Assembly: GCA_030734395.1 (NCBI GenBank)
Contig: JAUZTG010000029.1
Location: 1,302,001 to 1,366,000 of the forward strand
From: Sarocladium kiliense
Taxonomy: Eukaryota; Ascomycota; Sordariomycetes; Hypocreales; Sarocladiaceae
Length of the DNA stretch: 64,000 nt
Reading direction: 5' to 3'
The notes under the pieces were generated by a model. That model saw only the letters and a list, made by a program, of their open reading frames with translations. It had not been told where the DNA came from and did no database searches. This document shows positions 44,002 through 56,900 of the stretch, piece after piece. Each line of letters starts with the position of its first letter. Within the stretch, counting starts at the first letter, position 1. A program made the translations under genes and the position numbers.

Positions 44002-44961
44002 ATGGGTAAGTTCATTCAATCCAGAGCGAATATCCCTCCCGCTTCCACCATACGCGAGCCACGTCCAGCCGAATTTACGTCCACGAGCCCTCGATTCGAA
44101 GTTCACCGAAGCCCATGTCACTCCTGCCACTAACACCAGCCTGCTTGCATTCTTGTTTGACGAGGTTCATTCATCACAAAGCGTGCTTCCGACTTTTGCG
44201 CCATTGACAAGTGCAACCCGAGTGACATGGTTTTCGATCGAGGGGCAATGGGAATGAGGCTGGCACGCTGATCCGGATGCATTGGAACGCGACGTCCCTT
44301 TTTGCCACAATCCATACTGACGGCTTTTCAGGTCGTCTTCAGGAATACGATGTCATCGGCCGTCACCTGCCCACTGAGGCAAACCCGACCCCGGAGATGT
44401 ATCGCATGACCATCTTCGCCCCCAACACCACCGTCGCCAAGTCCCGTTTCTGGTACTTCCTTCGCGGTCTTCGCAAGGTCAAGAAGGCGACTGGCGAGAT
44501 TGTCAGCGTCAAGACCGTACGTTCATCATCGAACGGCCGTGCGTGAGATTGCAATGACTGACAGATCGGCAGATCCACGAGAAGCACCCCCAGAAGGTCA
44601 AGAACTTCGGCATCTGGATCCGCTACGATTCTCGCTCCGGCACCCACAACATGTACAAGGAGTACCGTGAGATGTCCCGGACGGATGCCGTTGAGGCTCT
44701 CTACTCCGACATGGCTGCTCGCCACCGTGCCCGCTTCAGGTCGATCCACGTGAGTGCTTTGGCCTGTAGATCCCTATGTCGTCCACAACTGACAGTTCCC
44801 AGGTTCTCCGTGTTGTCGAGCTCGAGAAGACCGAGGATATCAAGCGCCCCTACATCCGTCAGCTCGTTGCCAAGAACCTTTCTTTCCCCCTCCCTCACCG
44901 CATCACCAAGGAGAGCGCCGCGAAGGTGTTCAGCGCCAAGCGACCAGGTACTTTCGCTTAG
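44002..44961 (+). CDS. RPL20: 60S ribosomal protein L20 (eL20), 174 aa
   Basis: Four exons: 44002-44005 (ATG plus one base), 44332-44516, 44573-44749 and 44803-44961. The 174-residue product matches eL20 along its whole length: MGRLQEYDVIGRHLPTE, MTIFAPN, KSRFWYFLRGLRKVKK, IHEKHPQKVKNFGIWIRYDS, GTHNMYKEYREMSR, then ARHRARFRSIHVLRVVELE and RITKESAAKVFSAKRPGTFA broken into expected blocks. The four-base first coding exon followed by a 326-bp intron is a common arrangement in fungal ribosomal protein genes. Codon use is strongly C-ending, as expected for high expression. Confidence 0.97.
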
Positions 44962-45567
44962 AGTGTTTTCGGTTTCTCGGGGCGGTTAGGCAGGTTTTGC
45001 CGGTGTTCACTACGGGTCATGGAATATGCACTGCATTAGCCCGTTTGCGGGCTCAATAAGAATCAAGAAAGTCAACGTGTCTAGCTCTTCCTGCCAGTGA
45101 CTGACTGCCCGAGCTCAGAGTTTTGTGGCTTGGACGATGTTCCGAATGTCAAAATGCAGCGGTTGCAGCTCATCCATCAGTGGTGATACCCTACAGTTCT
45201 AATAAGACGACACGAGAAGACTCATCTTGTGACGCCTACGGCTCTATCTAATTCGTCGATATAAGGCATCGTTAGGTTCGTGGATGACCTAATGGCTAAA
45301 AAGAGAGTCCTGGAGCTACAGAAGCTATGTGTGAATGCCATGGGCAATGTAACCACGATTTGACCAATTCGGACTGGCGTAGCCAAAAGTTCCAAACGTA
45401 AACCCCGAATTCTGTATCTGCATGAGCGAGGTGCGTCTCTCGGTGTGAGTCATCCTCTTGCTATCGCAACTTTTCAATTCCGAGGAGAACATGAAAGTGT
45501 CACGGTTAAAAGGCTCTGAATCTCACAAGGTCTTGAGCTTGGGTACCAGCAACACCCCGACGGAATC
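44962..45567. other. Intergenic region
   Basis: Between RPL20 and the GNAT gene, both on the plus strand. It holds the RPL20 3' UTR and the GNAT promoter. Nothing else was recognised. Confidence 0.45.
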
Positions 45568-46263
45568 ATGAGCCCTCCGGTACCACCATTGACCCCTCTG
45601 GAGTCGGTAACAGTTCGAACTACACTTCCGGTCACTCCTTTTCCCGCATATGCAGTTCGACAACAGTTCTTTTCAAACCGACTATGTCTTCGTGGCCTTG
45701 ACGAGACCGATGCCAATTTCCTGGGTGCGTTACGAAGTCAGCCGCAAGTCATGAAGTGGACGGGCCAGGGCCGTCCAGATGTCGATCTCGCCGCAACTCG
45801 GAAGCATTTGGCTACTATGCTTCCGCCGCATGACGGTTCAATGTTCCAGTTCGCAATCTGTCTGAAGGAAACAGGAGAATTCATTGGAATTGGCGGGTGT
45901 CATAAGATGACTGGCGAGCTTGGCTGGCCGGTCATAGGATACATGTTTCGAAGTGAATTCTGGGGGCAAGGCTTCGCAACTGAGTTTGTCAATTGCTTTC
46001 TCGACGCGTGGTGGAGTCTTCCACGCGAGGAAACGGACCTGCAAGTAGACCGAGCGACAATCGACGACCGCGAGGCGCCTAAAATCCAGAACGAGTGTTT
46101 GATTGCCGTAACAGTGGAGGACAACACTTCGAGTCAGAACGTCCTACGAAAGTGTGGGCTGAGCCTTGTCAAGGTGTGGACAGAGCCGGACTTGCGGGAT
46201 CCCACAAGGGAAGAAACCTTGTACGGATTTGCAGCTACTGCAAATTTGAAGCCGTCTACATAA
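45568..46263 (+). CDS. RimJ/RimL-type GNAT acetyltransferase, 231 aa
   Basis: Single exon with an ATG at 45568. Residues about 35-210 form a RimJ/RimL-like GNAT: TNRLCLRGL-like start (SNRLCLRGLDETDANF), FAICLKETGEFIGIGGCH, GWPVIGYMFRSEFWGQGFATE (the beta4 strand and acetyl-CoA loop, W-G-Q-G-F-A in place of R-G-x-G) and NTSSQNVLRKCGLSLVK. An insertion of about 25 residues (DREAPKIQNECLIA) lies before the NTSSQNVL segment. Related fungal proteins are uncharacterised. The 31-residue Pro/Thr-rich leader is not typical of the family, so a downstream start is possible, but none is an obvious Met. Confidence 0.85.
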   Translation: MSPPVPPLTPLESVTVRTTLPVTPFPAYAVRQQFFSNRLCLRGLDETDANFLGALRSQPQVMKWTGQGRPDVDLAATRKHLATMLPPHDGSMFQFAICLKETGEFIGIGGCHKMTGELGWPVIGYMFRSEFWGQGFATEFVNCFLDAWWSLPREETDLQVDRATIDDREAPKIQNECLIAVTVEDNTSSQNVLRKCGLSLVKVWTEPDLRDPTREETLYGFAATANLKPST

Positions 46264-46657
46264 ACATGAAACAAGCGCAAGCGGATTTCAAATGATAGCC
46301 CGGAATCACGTCACTGTTTACTACAAGGACCACATTGCATAGACGTCACTAACTCGCCCAGCAGTATGACAGCCACCTCTGTTTTGGACTTGGGAATTGT
46401 GCTGCAACACAACCATTGTCATGTGTCATTGCTTTGTACAAAGTTGTCTATTTGTTATACAAAAAGGAATATCCAAGAGTTGTCGAATCAAGAAATGCAA
46501 ATTTGTGTACAAATGGGATGTTTGATGAGAGCCGCTGTTTGATGAAGATAGAAAGAAGCGATGGTGTGCTGATGAAGCGGAACACGCGGCAAAGCACGCA
46601 AAGGTATGAATCTCATCAGGAGTCAACCTGTCTTGTAAACCACAGCAGAATTTCGCC
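46264..46657. other. Convergent intergenic gap
   Basis: Contains the 3' ends of the GNAT gene (plus) and the GH81 glucanase gene (minus). Nothing else was recognised. Confidence 0.45.
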
Positions 46658-49542
46658 TCAAACTCCGCCCAAGGCTGCGAAGAGCATGTCAGCGATATGT
46701 AGTCATAAAGAGAGCGCCATAGTCAACTTACCACCGGCATATGCCAAGTACCAGGTTCTTGATGCGCCGCCGTCAATCCAGTTTGCATCGAAAGAGGTAG
46801 AGTTGAAGAAGTTCCAAGCTGTCTTCGGCTCAACTGTTGCGTAGTTTCCATACGCAATGCCTTTCCAGGCATTATCGATCTTGTCAATACGGCCCTTGCT
46901 GAAATAGGTATCCCACTCCTCCTTCACAAACTTGTTCGTTCGAGCAAAGTTTGAGGGCGGCAGAATGGGAATCATGTGGATTCCTTGGATCGCTTCGATA
47001 TTGGCATCGAAGAACGTCGTGTGATCAATCTTATTCTCGAACAGAATGCCAGCAACCTTGTTGCCGATGAAGTTCGATGGTTGAATGGTGTTGTCGGTGG
47101 TGTAGTAGTAGTTGTTTTGCATACTGCGAGCCATGACAGCAAGCTGCAAGTTCGCCCTATTGACAGTCAGCTTATTGGCCAGGGTAACATGAAACGGACA
47201 AGACCAACCTAGCGACCATGTTTGAATCCTTGATGACTTGACCCCACATCTTGATGGCATAGGCTGCCATGATGTCCTCTGAACTCGATTCTTGGTTCTG
47301 TGATCTGAATGAGCACCTGGTTATTTGTGATCAAAGGGTTCGTATGGCTTACCTTTCCGTCCAGTTGATCAAAGAGACCAGTGGCCCAGCTGTGGCCGTG
47401 GAACCAATCGAAGCATCGCCATTGCGGGTACCATTGATCGGAACTACTGGGGTTTGCAATATCGCGAACAAGGTGGTTGACGTAGGCCTTGTTCGCAGCT
47501 AACCAGGAGCTGTCCATGGATCCAATGAATGCAGCCGTGAGAATGTGGTAACCGTAGTGAAAATGATGGTCGTTGTAATAAGTATTGCCAAAGTCGAACC
47601 CTTCCTCACCAGTCAGGTACGAAGCTGACGAAACGAGGCCACCCCAGGCGCCTGTTACATAGTTAGCTTGCCGGTCGCATGACCACTTGTGATCGGGGTT
47701 TACAAACTTTCGTAGTAGAGAGGATATTGCTGCTTATTGGTGGCGAAGCGGTTAAAAGCTTGCTTAAGTGGTACAAGACCAGCCTGGCCAAGCGCAGTGT
47801 CCCCCAACATGTTGTTAATTACGTACACGATGGAGCCGAATTTGGCAAGTGCCTGTTCATTCCGCGTCAGTCTCGTGTGCAATAAAAAACAGTGACAACA
47901 ACTTGCTTACCTTTCCAGAGAAATACATAGAGTTAAGATTCGTTTGCGCCTCCATATCCTGTGATACCTCCGACTGGGCAACCGGCTTGATGGCATTCTT
48001 TGCGGCAGTAGACAGCCCACGGTTTCCAAGAGTCAAATGCCGTGGTGCAAAGCCCATGTCAACAGGGAGAGAGGACTCCACCATGGTCCAAGAGTTTCCA
48101 ACGACCGCTGTTGCTAAGCCTTTGGTGGTTGTTTGGAGTTGATAGTCCTTGATGTTCTTTCGAGTATTCGCATCAAAAGAACTGACGTGATGAGGCAAGG
48201 CAAACATAAAAAGATTGCCTGATGAATGGCCAGCGCGAGTAAACTTGAGCGTATAGGAGCCTTGTGTACCGGAAACAGATCCTTGAATGTCAACACCATT
48301 GGGGAAGACGCCACAGCCATTGTCAAGGACAGCTTGGGACTTGCTCATGTTGTTGTCTTTGGCAATCTGGATGTAGCCAGTAAAGCGCTTCTTGGATTGT
48401 GCTAATCCGTTGTTTGTGAGCTGGAGATCGAGCGGGTCGCCGCTTGTCTTGTATGCATACAATCGCCATGTCGTCCCATCCTCCAGAACAAAGTTGTATT
48501 TGCGCACATTCGTCTTGGGGTCTTTCGAAACTCTAGTCATGCTCCTGAAGAACACTCCTGACTGGATCATGGGGGTGGAACCGCTGAAGTAGGCCGTAGT
48601 GAAGACCATGCCTTGAGTAATGGGGAAGATAATGGAAGGAGAGGAGTTTTTGTCCTTTCGAAGAGCAGCCTTCACGTACAATTGGGTGCCTGAGTCGGTC
48701 GTAAGGACGGTGTTTTTCCCAAGCTCTGTGGCAGAAATGATCATGGACTGAATGGCGATTGGGTTGAGGTAGTACTTCGCGGCGTTGTTGTACTCAACGG
48801 GACCAAAAACCCTCTTGCTGGCATCGATGTGCGAGATAGCCATGCCCCAACTCGCAGCGGGACCTGTGCCAGCAGCCCATGCAAGGGAATAGGGGAAGGT
48901 GAAGACCGGGCTGGTCTGATTGCCCATGAACAGGTTCGTGTAGAATTTGTTGGTCTGGAGCGGGCCCTTCTTGCCGATACCTTTGCGTGGTACAGGATGG
49001 TCGCTGACCCGCTTGAACATGGACGGCGGTGCACTGGTGTCGATGGCAGCCGCGAACATGTTGGTTGCCCGCTTGACAAGACCTGAATCATCGGGATCCC
49101 CAGACACCTCAGGTTCCTCGGTCTCTTGGGCTGCTTCAGATTCCTCGGAAGAGCTAACCAATGACTTGATGGGTTGCAGCAACTTGGTTGGGCTGGGAAT
49201 GGAGCTCGTGAGCAACGGGGGTTGAGTCTCCGCCGGGTTGTCGACCGTGGTGATGACGAATCCTTCGGTATGCGGCTCAAGGTCTGGATCGACCGCTGAC
49301 AGAGGTGGTGCGACAACTGCAGTGCCCGTGGCGAGCTTGCTCGTACTGACTGACACGGTCTTGCTGGTTGGCAAGATATCCTCTGAGGCATATGTGGTCA
49401 TGTACTCGTCGAGTCTTGTCTCGTCACGCTTGTGGTTGTCATGTTGAAGCTCGGAATCAGCGGAGTCTGTGCCGGGTATGGTCAAGCCTGTGACCACGGT
49501 GAAAGCGAGCGGCCATGTTGTGACAGCATTGAGGAGCCTCAT
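46658..49542 (-). CDS. GH81 endo-1,3-beta-glucanase, secreted, 868 aa
   Basis: Exons 49542-47911, 47852-47708, 47651-47353, 47297-47209, 47156-46732 and a 17-base last exon 46674-46658, all in phase. Residues 1-20 are a signal peptide. A Ser/Thr/Pro/Glu-rich linker of about 150 residues follows and ends at LVKR, a likely Kex2 site. The GH81 domain starts with PLQTNKFYTNLFMGNQTSPV. It includes WAAGTGPAASWGMAISHID and the conserved YNDHHFHYGYH, WFHGHSWATGLF and NQESSSEDIMAAYAI, where the family's acid Asp and catalytic Glu lie. The end (WYLAYAGALGGV) is the normal GH81 terminus. These enzymes cut beta-1,3-glucan in cell walls, for example in septum or spore release (Eng1 in yeast) and glucan turnover. 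Confidence 0.93.
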
Positions 49543-51300
49543 AGTGAAAGAGCCCTGGGTCGATCAAGGAGCAGATTGCCACAGAAGTTGAGCGTATGGC
49601 TGCCGTTGTCAATATCTCCTCTCTTGGTTCAGCATTCTGTCGAGAGCAGACAACGAGTCTGATATATGCATCTCGAACGCGCCATAGCATGCCTGAGAGG
49701 CGCAGAAGCAAGACATCCTAAGCAACTGGTGCATTCAATAGTGTCTCTCTAATATGGCTTGGGATATTAGTCTGGGCCACATGTGGGAGGCTCAGGAGGG
49801 GCCTGTACCTGGATCCCTACGCCACTCTGGACGCCCAGGGGGGAGGAAGATGGCATTTCGCAGCCCTAAACTGTAAGCTGCATATTGATTGATAGTCCGG
49901 TCCTCAGAAGGGCTGGTCAAGCGAGCCAACTGCATGGGAACGCCACCAATTTCCCCCTTGGCGTAATCAGGCGCGCCACCATCTGGAACGGAGTCGCTGG
50001 ATCACCCTTGTCTCTGATCGAAGTAGGCGCTCGCGACAGGCGCCATGTGGATGCCACGGCGCAGCGCTGGAATGTTGTCGTCAGGATAAGACCAGCGCCA
50101 CGCACGTGTCTGGTTTGTCTTGAAATCACGCAAAGCCATTGTTCAGCTCCGGGGCTGGAACAGAAGAGAAAAACTGCCTGCTCTCACGGTTAGGGGGACA
50201 AGTAAGGGTCCAGAACGACTTTCAGGTGGTTTGTGGCTAGCTCATCGCCCGTTTCTGGCTAGTTTTAAAGCTATGCAGGGTCACTTACTCCGATTGGGAC
50301 AATCTGCTCCGTACCTTGAGAAGCCAAGAAAGCAGCCTCCAAGGGACACACAATGCCTGCCGCCACGAGCGTTCGGATGGCGCGAAACTAGCCAGATCAG
50401 ACCAGCTGGTATGTCGCCAGCCTAGACGCGGGTTTCCGGGAGGGTATCTGGTCTATTGTGGGTTTGCCTTAGACGTGGCCCCGTGCCCCGGTACCGGCCG
50501 CGTGAAAGAATCCAATATTCTTGTCTCACTATGCCCAGTATATTATTCCGATGTGTGAGGGGCTCTGGTGCAGAGATCACCATCTGCCACGCGTGCGCTA
50601 CAGGTGGCTGCCTCTGGTCGGCACGCAAATACCCGAAATTGAGAATGGGAAACAATGGTCGTCCGGAAGATGATGACGGCAGCGGGGTTTGTATTGCGTA
50701 TTCCTCGGACGAAGCAAGGAGATTATGATTCCAGAGGGGCGGGCCGAAACAAGGTCACATTGTGCGGCGCAGGAGATACGCCCTGCTGAGGAATGTCATT
50801 TTAAGAGGCTACCCGATGAGTCGCAGCCGCAACGGCTTTCTTGGATATGGCGAATCTGACCCTTCGGAGCTTGCGGACACGGCTTCTCTTGTCTCCGCCG
50901 TATGACAGATGCGCACATCACTTCAGGAGACAGACTGGCCTGCCAGTCACGTTTCTATTCGCTCCTTCATTCTCACATATACGATTGTGCTTTTGTTCCA
51001 CCGAGAGAACTACTGGAATCGGTAATGTCATGTAGGATACATGGCAGTGCGACATGTGGGTAGGAACTTAACAAACTGCTTGGTTCCCTGCTAGTAATAG
51101 GCATATCCGCTGGGAAAAAAAAAAGCCGCAAATCAGGGCCATCATTTCTCTGGCACACATGTAGAGGAACATGCGAAGGAACCATAAGACCACGAGTTCC
51201 TGAATAACATCACGACTTGAGCCTATCCCCAGTTGTAACCGTAGGGTGATACCTGGGATAGTCCGGATTCGGGAGCAAGTCAGAGGGTGGGGCTGGCTAG
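49543..51300. other. Upstream region of GH81 grading into AT-rich DNA
   Basis: The proximal part contains the GH81 promoter. Between 49.7 and 51.0 kb composition is ordinary but no frame has a recognisable domain. Beyond about 51.3 kb the AT content rises sharply. Confidence 0.45.
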
Positions 51301-51561
51301 GAATAGGCTGTAACTCTATTCATTATGCCTTGCCTTGTTTATTCAGAGAGACAGAAAGGCTTGTGAATATAATCCTATGATATATATATCTTCTACTACC
51401 CTACTTGGCTTCATATTAGCTGTATTCTGTCACACTAGTCGCTTAGACACTTGACGTTAGAACTCATCAAGGCTACCTTACTGATATAAGGAAGCATCTG
51501 CTATATTACGCCATCGTAGAGTAAGCAACTTTATTACTAAATTAATAATAAGTTAATAGGT

Positions 51562-51660
51562 GTTCATATAATAGACCACGATATCTCAAGGAGTCAGACA
51601 TGGTAGCAGGAGCTATATTTAAAGCAAGACTAATACTTGGAGATCTCCTTCCTCTTCTTA
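51562..51660. repeat. Diverged copy of the left end of the 52.76-kb inverted-repeat element
   Basis: The sequence around GACCACGATATCTCAAGGAG, GTCAG, GTAGCAGGAG and CTTGGAGATCTC matches, with scattered differences, the left part of the element at 52759-52961 in the same orientation. The opposite terminus was not found, so this is a solo or truncated copy. Confidence 0.65.
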
Positions 51661-52758
51661 TGAACCCAAATATTCCCTCACGCTGCGCGGTGCCTTTAAT
51701 TCGCCCCCCACTTGTACCTAATCCAAGGCTGCCTACATTACAACAGCTATCTTTATTGCAATTTTTATACATATTCTTTTTTACAATCCCATCTTTCGGT
51801 ACTGATATAGGCTAATGAATCTTCAGCGAATTAACTGACTATCCATTAGTGTTTTATATTCCGGTTAGCTGTACCCTACGATGATCAATCTGGTCATTCT
51901 ATTATTTGCAGATTGTAGTTTTGTTAGGTTTCTGAGCGCAGCGGTAAAAGAAGGTAATATAAAGGTTGGGCAAATTAAGTGGATTTTATCGCCAGATTCT
52001 GAATGAACCAATGTTTGTAGATCCATGAAACTTTTTATATGTAAAGTGTATAGTAAAAGGTTATTGGGATTGAAGGAAGTATTGTTAAAAGTGATGAATT
52101 GACTGAGTTGTTTGTTTTTTAAATTGAGTGACCTTTGCCGTCTATTTATATTCATTCCTTCCCCAAATCTTGTTATTAAGGACTGCTGTTTGCGTTATTA
52201 AAAAGCGTCAAACTGCCGCTTTTCAGGCTCCGAATCCTAGGTTTAAAGGACGCGGATTGGTGTCGGGAAAAATCCATGACGACGTAGGTGAGGGGTTTTT
52301 CAAAGGTTAAACGAAAATTGCCGATTAGTTGACGAGAAGTTGACGGATTCGGCTAGGATAAAAACTAGCGAAAAGAACCGAAAAAGGCGTATTTGACATA
52401 TGTTTCAAATCACATATATGTCTATGACTCATCGAGTAATTCAAGTCCGAAGTTTGGATCTCGGAAACTTCCTAACTTTAAGCTTATGGGAAGTTCCGTA
52501 ATTTAGTGTGGATCCATAAAATAAGGTTCGCACTAAAATATTTTATATAGCGTTTTTACGCTGATTATTATGGTATAGTTTATTTTGTTATAGGATAGCT
52601 GGTTATAGAGATATTAATTATTTTATCTTACAAGCTTTAATATTATTATGCTAAGCTATAGGGCTCTAGGTGAGTTATTGATTATAACTAACATGACTTT
52701 GTATCTACTGACTGTAGCATAGAATATGGCAACTAATATTATAACCGGTCTAATATTT

Positions 52759-52961
52759 AATGAAATACACCACGATATCTCACGGAGTCAGGCAGGATAG
52801 CAGGAGTTATATTTATAGTAATATTAATATTTAAAGATCTCTTCTTCTTCTCTTAAATATAAGTATTAGATTTTTTTTTTTTAGATAATTTATAATAACT
52901 TTCTTTTATGTTACTCCTACTGCCCTGCCTAACTCCGTGATACATTGTAGTCTATTACATT
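52759..52961. mobile_element. Short inverted-repeat element (MITE-like), about 203 bp
   Basis: The left end (AATGAAATACACCACGATAT, then CTCACGGAGTCAGGCAGGAT, AGCAGGAGTTAT) is the inverted match of the right end, whose reverse complement reads AATGTAATAGACTACAATGT, then ATCACGGAGTTAGGCAGGGC, AGTAGGAGTAAC. The arms are about 50 bp with roughly 80 percent identity. The centre is AT-rich (includes a T-run at about 52869) with no frame. The differences are largely C/T and G/A, as expected for RIP decay. The ends differ from the CAGGG family, so this is a separate element type. No clear target duplication was identified. Confidence 0.7.
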
Positions 52962-53734
52962 CGTCTCTGCTATTATCTATTTATAAGTAACTTGAAAAAT
53001 AAAATTAACTCACCTAGACTCTAATAAAATAACTCAATAAAGTATTAATCCCTATTATTATAAGTTAATACTCTCTATTACGATGTTTCTTAATATATAG
53101 CGTAATATCTTAATACATAGCTATATTTGTTAGCCATAATAGCTAATAATAGCTAATTGTAATATAAGCTAGTTATATGAAAATTAAAAATTAAAATCAA
53201 GAATGGAACTTATTAAATAAAGTTTTATAATCATGGGTTATATTACTTAAATTTTATTCATAGTATATGAATATGCTAATAAGCAAGAGATAACATGAAG
53301 TCACTATTATATAAGAGTTTAATAATATATCTCATGATTCTATTAAAATCAGTATACTCTTATCACTTAGTATATAGGGTTATCAAGGTTATGATGATCT
53401 AGGGCGATTGGGTTTAGGAACTCATTAAACTGCGTACGTAAGCTAATATTAACTTTCATATAGCTCGAATCACAAACTAATAGTAATATAATAGCTATAC
53501 TAACAACCAACATAATTAATAAGTTAGCAGTATGGTAGTAAGTTAGTCCAATCATAGTCGCTACGAAGCCCTATAGACTATTGTACTTAGTAATATGTTG
53601 TCTTTACTCATTGGTATAATAATGACGAACTGGGTTAAGGATTATAGTTAATAAAATCTCAGCCACAATAGTATAACTCTTAACTGATTCTATAACCCTG
53701 ATTCTTTTGAGATTAAAAGTTAGTAAATGAGGCT

Positions 53735-53890
53735 AGTAGCCTTGTGTTGCCGGCCTGGTAGAACAGTCAATCGGACATTGCATCACTCGGCGAACTGATG
53801 GTGTTGTTAACTGAGGATCTCGCTCAGCCTCAGCCTCGCGATAAGAAGATGAGGCTGGCTGGCCAAGCTACCAGTGCCAGGCTTCCACCT
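53735..53890. other. GC-richer islet inside the AT-rich tract
   Basis: About 150 bases (from TAGCCTTGTGTTGCCGGCC to CAGTGCCAGGCTTCCACC) have normal GC content, with flanks that are extremely AT-rich. It includes a CAGCCTCAGCCTCGCG repeat. No frame is convincing. It may be a recent insertion that escaped mutation, or a remnant of older unique sequence. Confidence 0.6.
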
Positions 53891-53932
53891 AGATATCTAT
53901 CTACCTACCTATGTCACCTCGATTGTGTTTAA

Positions 53933-53944
53933 CAGGGCTGTGAA
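53933..53944. repeat. Isolated CAGGG-type terminus
   Basis: CAGGGCTGTGAA matches the terminal motif of the hAT-like family below. No partner with matching 8-bp flank was found, so the copy is broken or its flanks have decayed. Similar unpaired ends occur at 54964, 56655, 60218, 60255, 61736, 61844, 63180 and 63323, and unpaired opposite ends finish at 54239, 54505, 56054, 56484, 57268, 59570, 60815 and 62262. Confidence 0.6.
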
Positions 53945-56900
53945 TTAACAGTTACCACTAGCTGCTTAGCGATTCAGATTACGAAATTGTTTCCTTACTA
54001 CTCATGCTACTACCTCTTCTATAAAATTTTAACGAGTAACTATCTTAGACATTAGCTGTGGTTCTTGAATTAATTAATAACCACTCGCATACATAGCTGA
54101 CTGATAATTATGTTCCTTTCTTATAGTCGCATGAGCATTTGATCAAGACTTGTAAAAGAGTCGTCAGAGGTGACTTGCTACTTCACTCTCTCAATGAGTT
54201 AAGGACATGCTTCTATGAGTGACTTGAATCACAACCCTGCTGCTACTTGGTAAAATAATCCACTAAAGTAACTACTTGTAATGACTTATAGTAGCCACTA
54301 AAACCAGACGCACTGATTATTATAGTTGCTATACTAATCTGTTCTCCGTATAATTTAATGCTATCAGTAAGATAAGAGGGATAAGCTCAATGTCAATATT
54401 ACTTAAGTACTGATTATATAGTTTCAGCAGTTCGCTGAGCCAACGTAAGGTTATTTAAAAGTTGACTACTGTAGTTACTAACTACAACTCACTTTCACAA
54501 CCCTGCTAACTACTATACTTCATATATTAGTTACCAGAGTGACTAATTAAAAGTATAGCAGTTAGTGTAGTAAATCGACTATAGTGTATATTAGTTACTA
54601 CAGTTACTAACTAAGGCGGTTAGGAGTTACTATCAACTACAGTATTTAGTAACTTTGGTTAGTCGATTTATTATTTACAGTTAATAGTAACTATAGTAAC
54701 TATGGTAGGTTAATTAATAGCTGTTGTTGATATATATCATTTAGCTTACAATACTAAAGGTATGATTATAGATATCCTCAATGTTATTCTCTTACTTAGC
54801 TCTTTTAAATTATACAAAAACCTTATATAGGCTTGGTAATAAATAAAAAGAACTAGAATTACATTAGGTAGAAAAGAATAATGGATAAGAACTACGAATT
54901 ACTATAGGTAGTAGTTTTAGTTAGCAAATTTATTAACCAACATAGTCAGGAGATACTACTAACCACGGTTGTGAATTTGAGTTGTAGTTAGAATTTTAGT
55001 TATTATAATTACCAAGTAATATAAGTAGGATCTATTACTAACTATTATAATCATTACCTTTAATTAAAAAATCTACTAATTTAAATTATTAGTAATTATA
55101 ATACTTACTAGTAACTCCTAACCACACTAACTATAATAAATTAACTAATAGCTTTTTTAAAACATATAATTTAGCTTATAATATCAATGGTGTGATTATA
55201 AATACACTTCCTTTTACTCTCTTAGTTAGCTCGTTTAAATTAGATTAAAGCCTTATATAGGCCTAGTAATATATAAATATAAATAACTGTAGTTACTACA
55301 TTAGTTATTAAACTTTGGTTAGTAGTAAGTATTAACTACTGTAGTTGCCACGGTAGTAACTAATTCGCAATCCTGTAAGATTGATTATATGTTATAATCA
55401 ACTTATAAGAATAAGTATTAATAACTTAATAAGTTACAGTCTGTTTTATATAAATTATAAGTTAATAAAACTTATCAGTCAAGGTAAACTATAACTAGAT
55501 AAAAGAAGAACAGATTTCATCTTATTATATTAGCTTATTTTAATAGATCATAAATATCCATATAGCATCCTTAATAACACTATCATATGATAAGTAAGTT
55601 TATTACTTAAGAGCAGAATTATGGATTAGTTACTTATTTAGTAACCACTATAGCTGTTAAAACCTAGAGTAAGCAAATTTACTGACTAAAGTCACTAACT
55701 ACGGAAGTGAGTAGGAACTGTTAGCTAACTACTATAGTTAGTATTGATTCAAGATAGGGGGCATTAGTAGCTCAATCAGCATGTCAAATCACAACCTTGA
55801 CTGAGTGACTGTAAATTAGTATCCTCATTCAAAACTAGTAATTCTTGATATTTATGTTCATAGATTATTAAGCTTATATAAGGGCTTTATATAACCTAAA
55901 AAGGCTGACCAAGAGACTTAAGTATATTTATAATGATATTTCTAGGATTCTAAACTACATTTTATATGTTAAAAGATAGCTATTAATGAATTCATTATGT
56001 AAATTAATTACCTCAATGAGTTACTCAATGAGTAACTCAAATCACAACCCTGCTAACTGCTATGGCTAGTAGTTACTACTAACTACAACAGTTATAACTT
56101 CAATTGGGTAATTTGGTCGGTAGATCCACCAACTAATATAATTAAGACTTACTACTAACACATATAATCATAGCTATAATAGCTAATTGCCAGGTAATAT
56201 AGTTAATTAAGTACAGTTCATAATATACTTGATACAATTAGTACTAACCCCACTAACTATAACTCAACTACCAACTCACTCGAACTCATTACGGTAATTT
56301 TAACTCGATTAGTAACACATTACTCAATGAGTTAGTAAACTTACGGACTCAAGTACTAACTCATTGAGTTATGAGTCACCAAACTCAATGATTTCAATTC
56401 ATGTGTTAATCCATAATCCTGGTAGTTAGTGTAGCTACTTAAGTACAGTCAGTAGTTTGAGTACAGCTCACCTTCACAACACTGGTTTTAGTGGTCTTGA
56501 GGGCTATTACTGCGGGTATAATAGATGATAGAAGCGATGAAATGTAGTTAGTAAGTCGTGGAACTACTAGCTACATGAGCCATAACTCAGGCTTTGAAAT
56601 GCTTGTTTAATCAGTTACCAGAGTAGTTACTATAAAATTGTAGTTAGTTGTGGACAGGGTCATGAAAATGAGTTGTAGTTAGTAACTATAACTCATAGTG
56701 TAGTTAATGTAGTTAATAGTAATAACACAAATTATAATGTTCTAATTAATAGCTTCATTTAAGGTTATATATCACTTATAATTACTTCTTATATGTTAAA
56801 CAGCTTCAAATTTGCGCTAATACTAACATATACTCGATAAGCTTATATTACTTAAATTATCATTGAATATAGAAAACCGTGGTTATTACTATAGTTAGTA

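Noticed and set aside
10164..49542. Possibility of a secondary-metabolite or other co-functional gene cluster
   Set aside because: No polyketide synthase, peptide synthetase, terpene cyclase, P450 or cluster regulator was seen; the genes are mostly housekeeping and unrelated in pathway.
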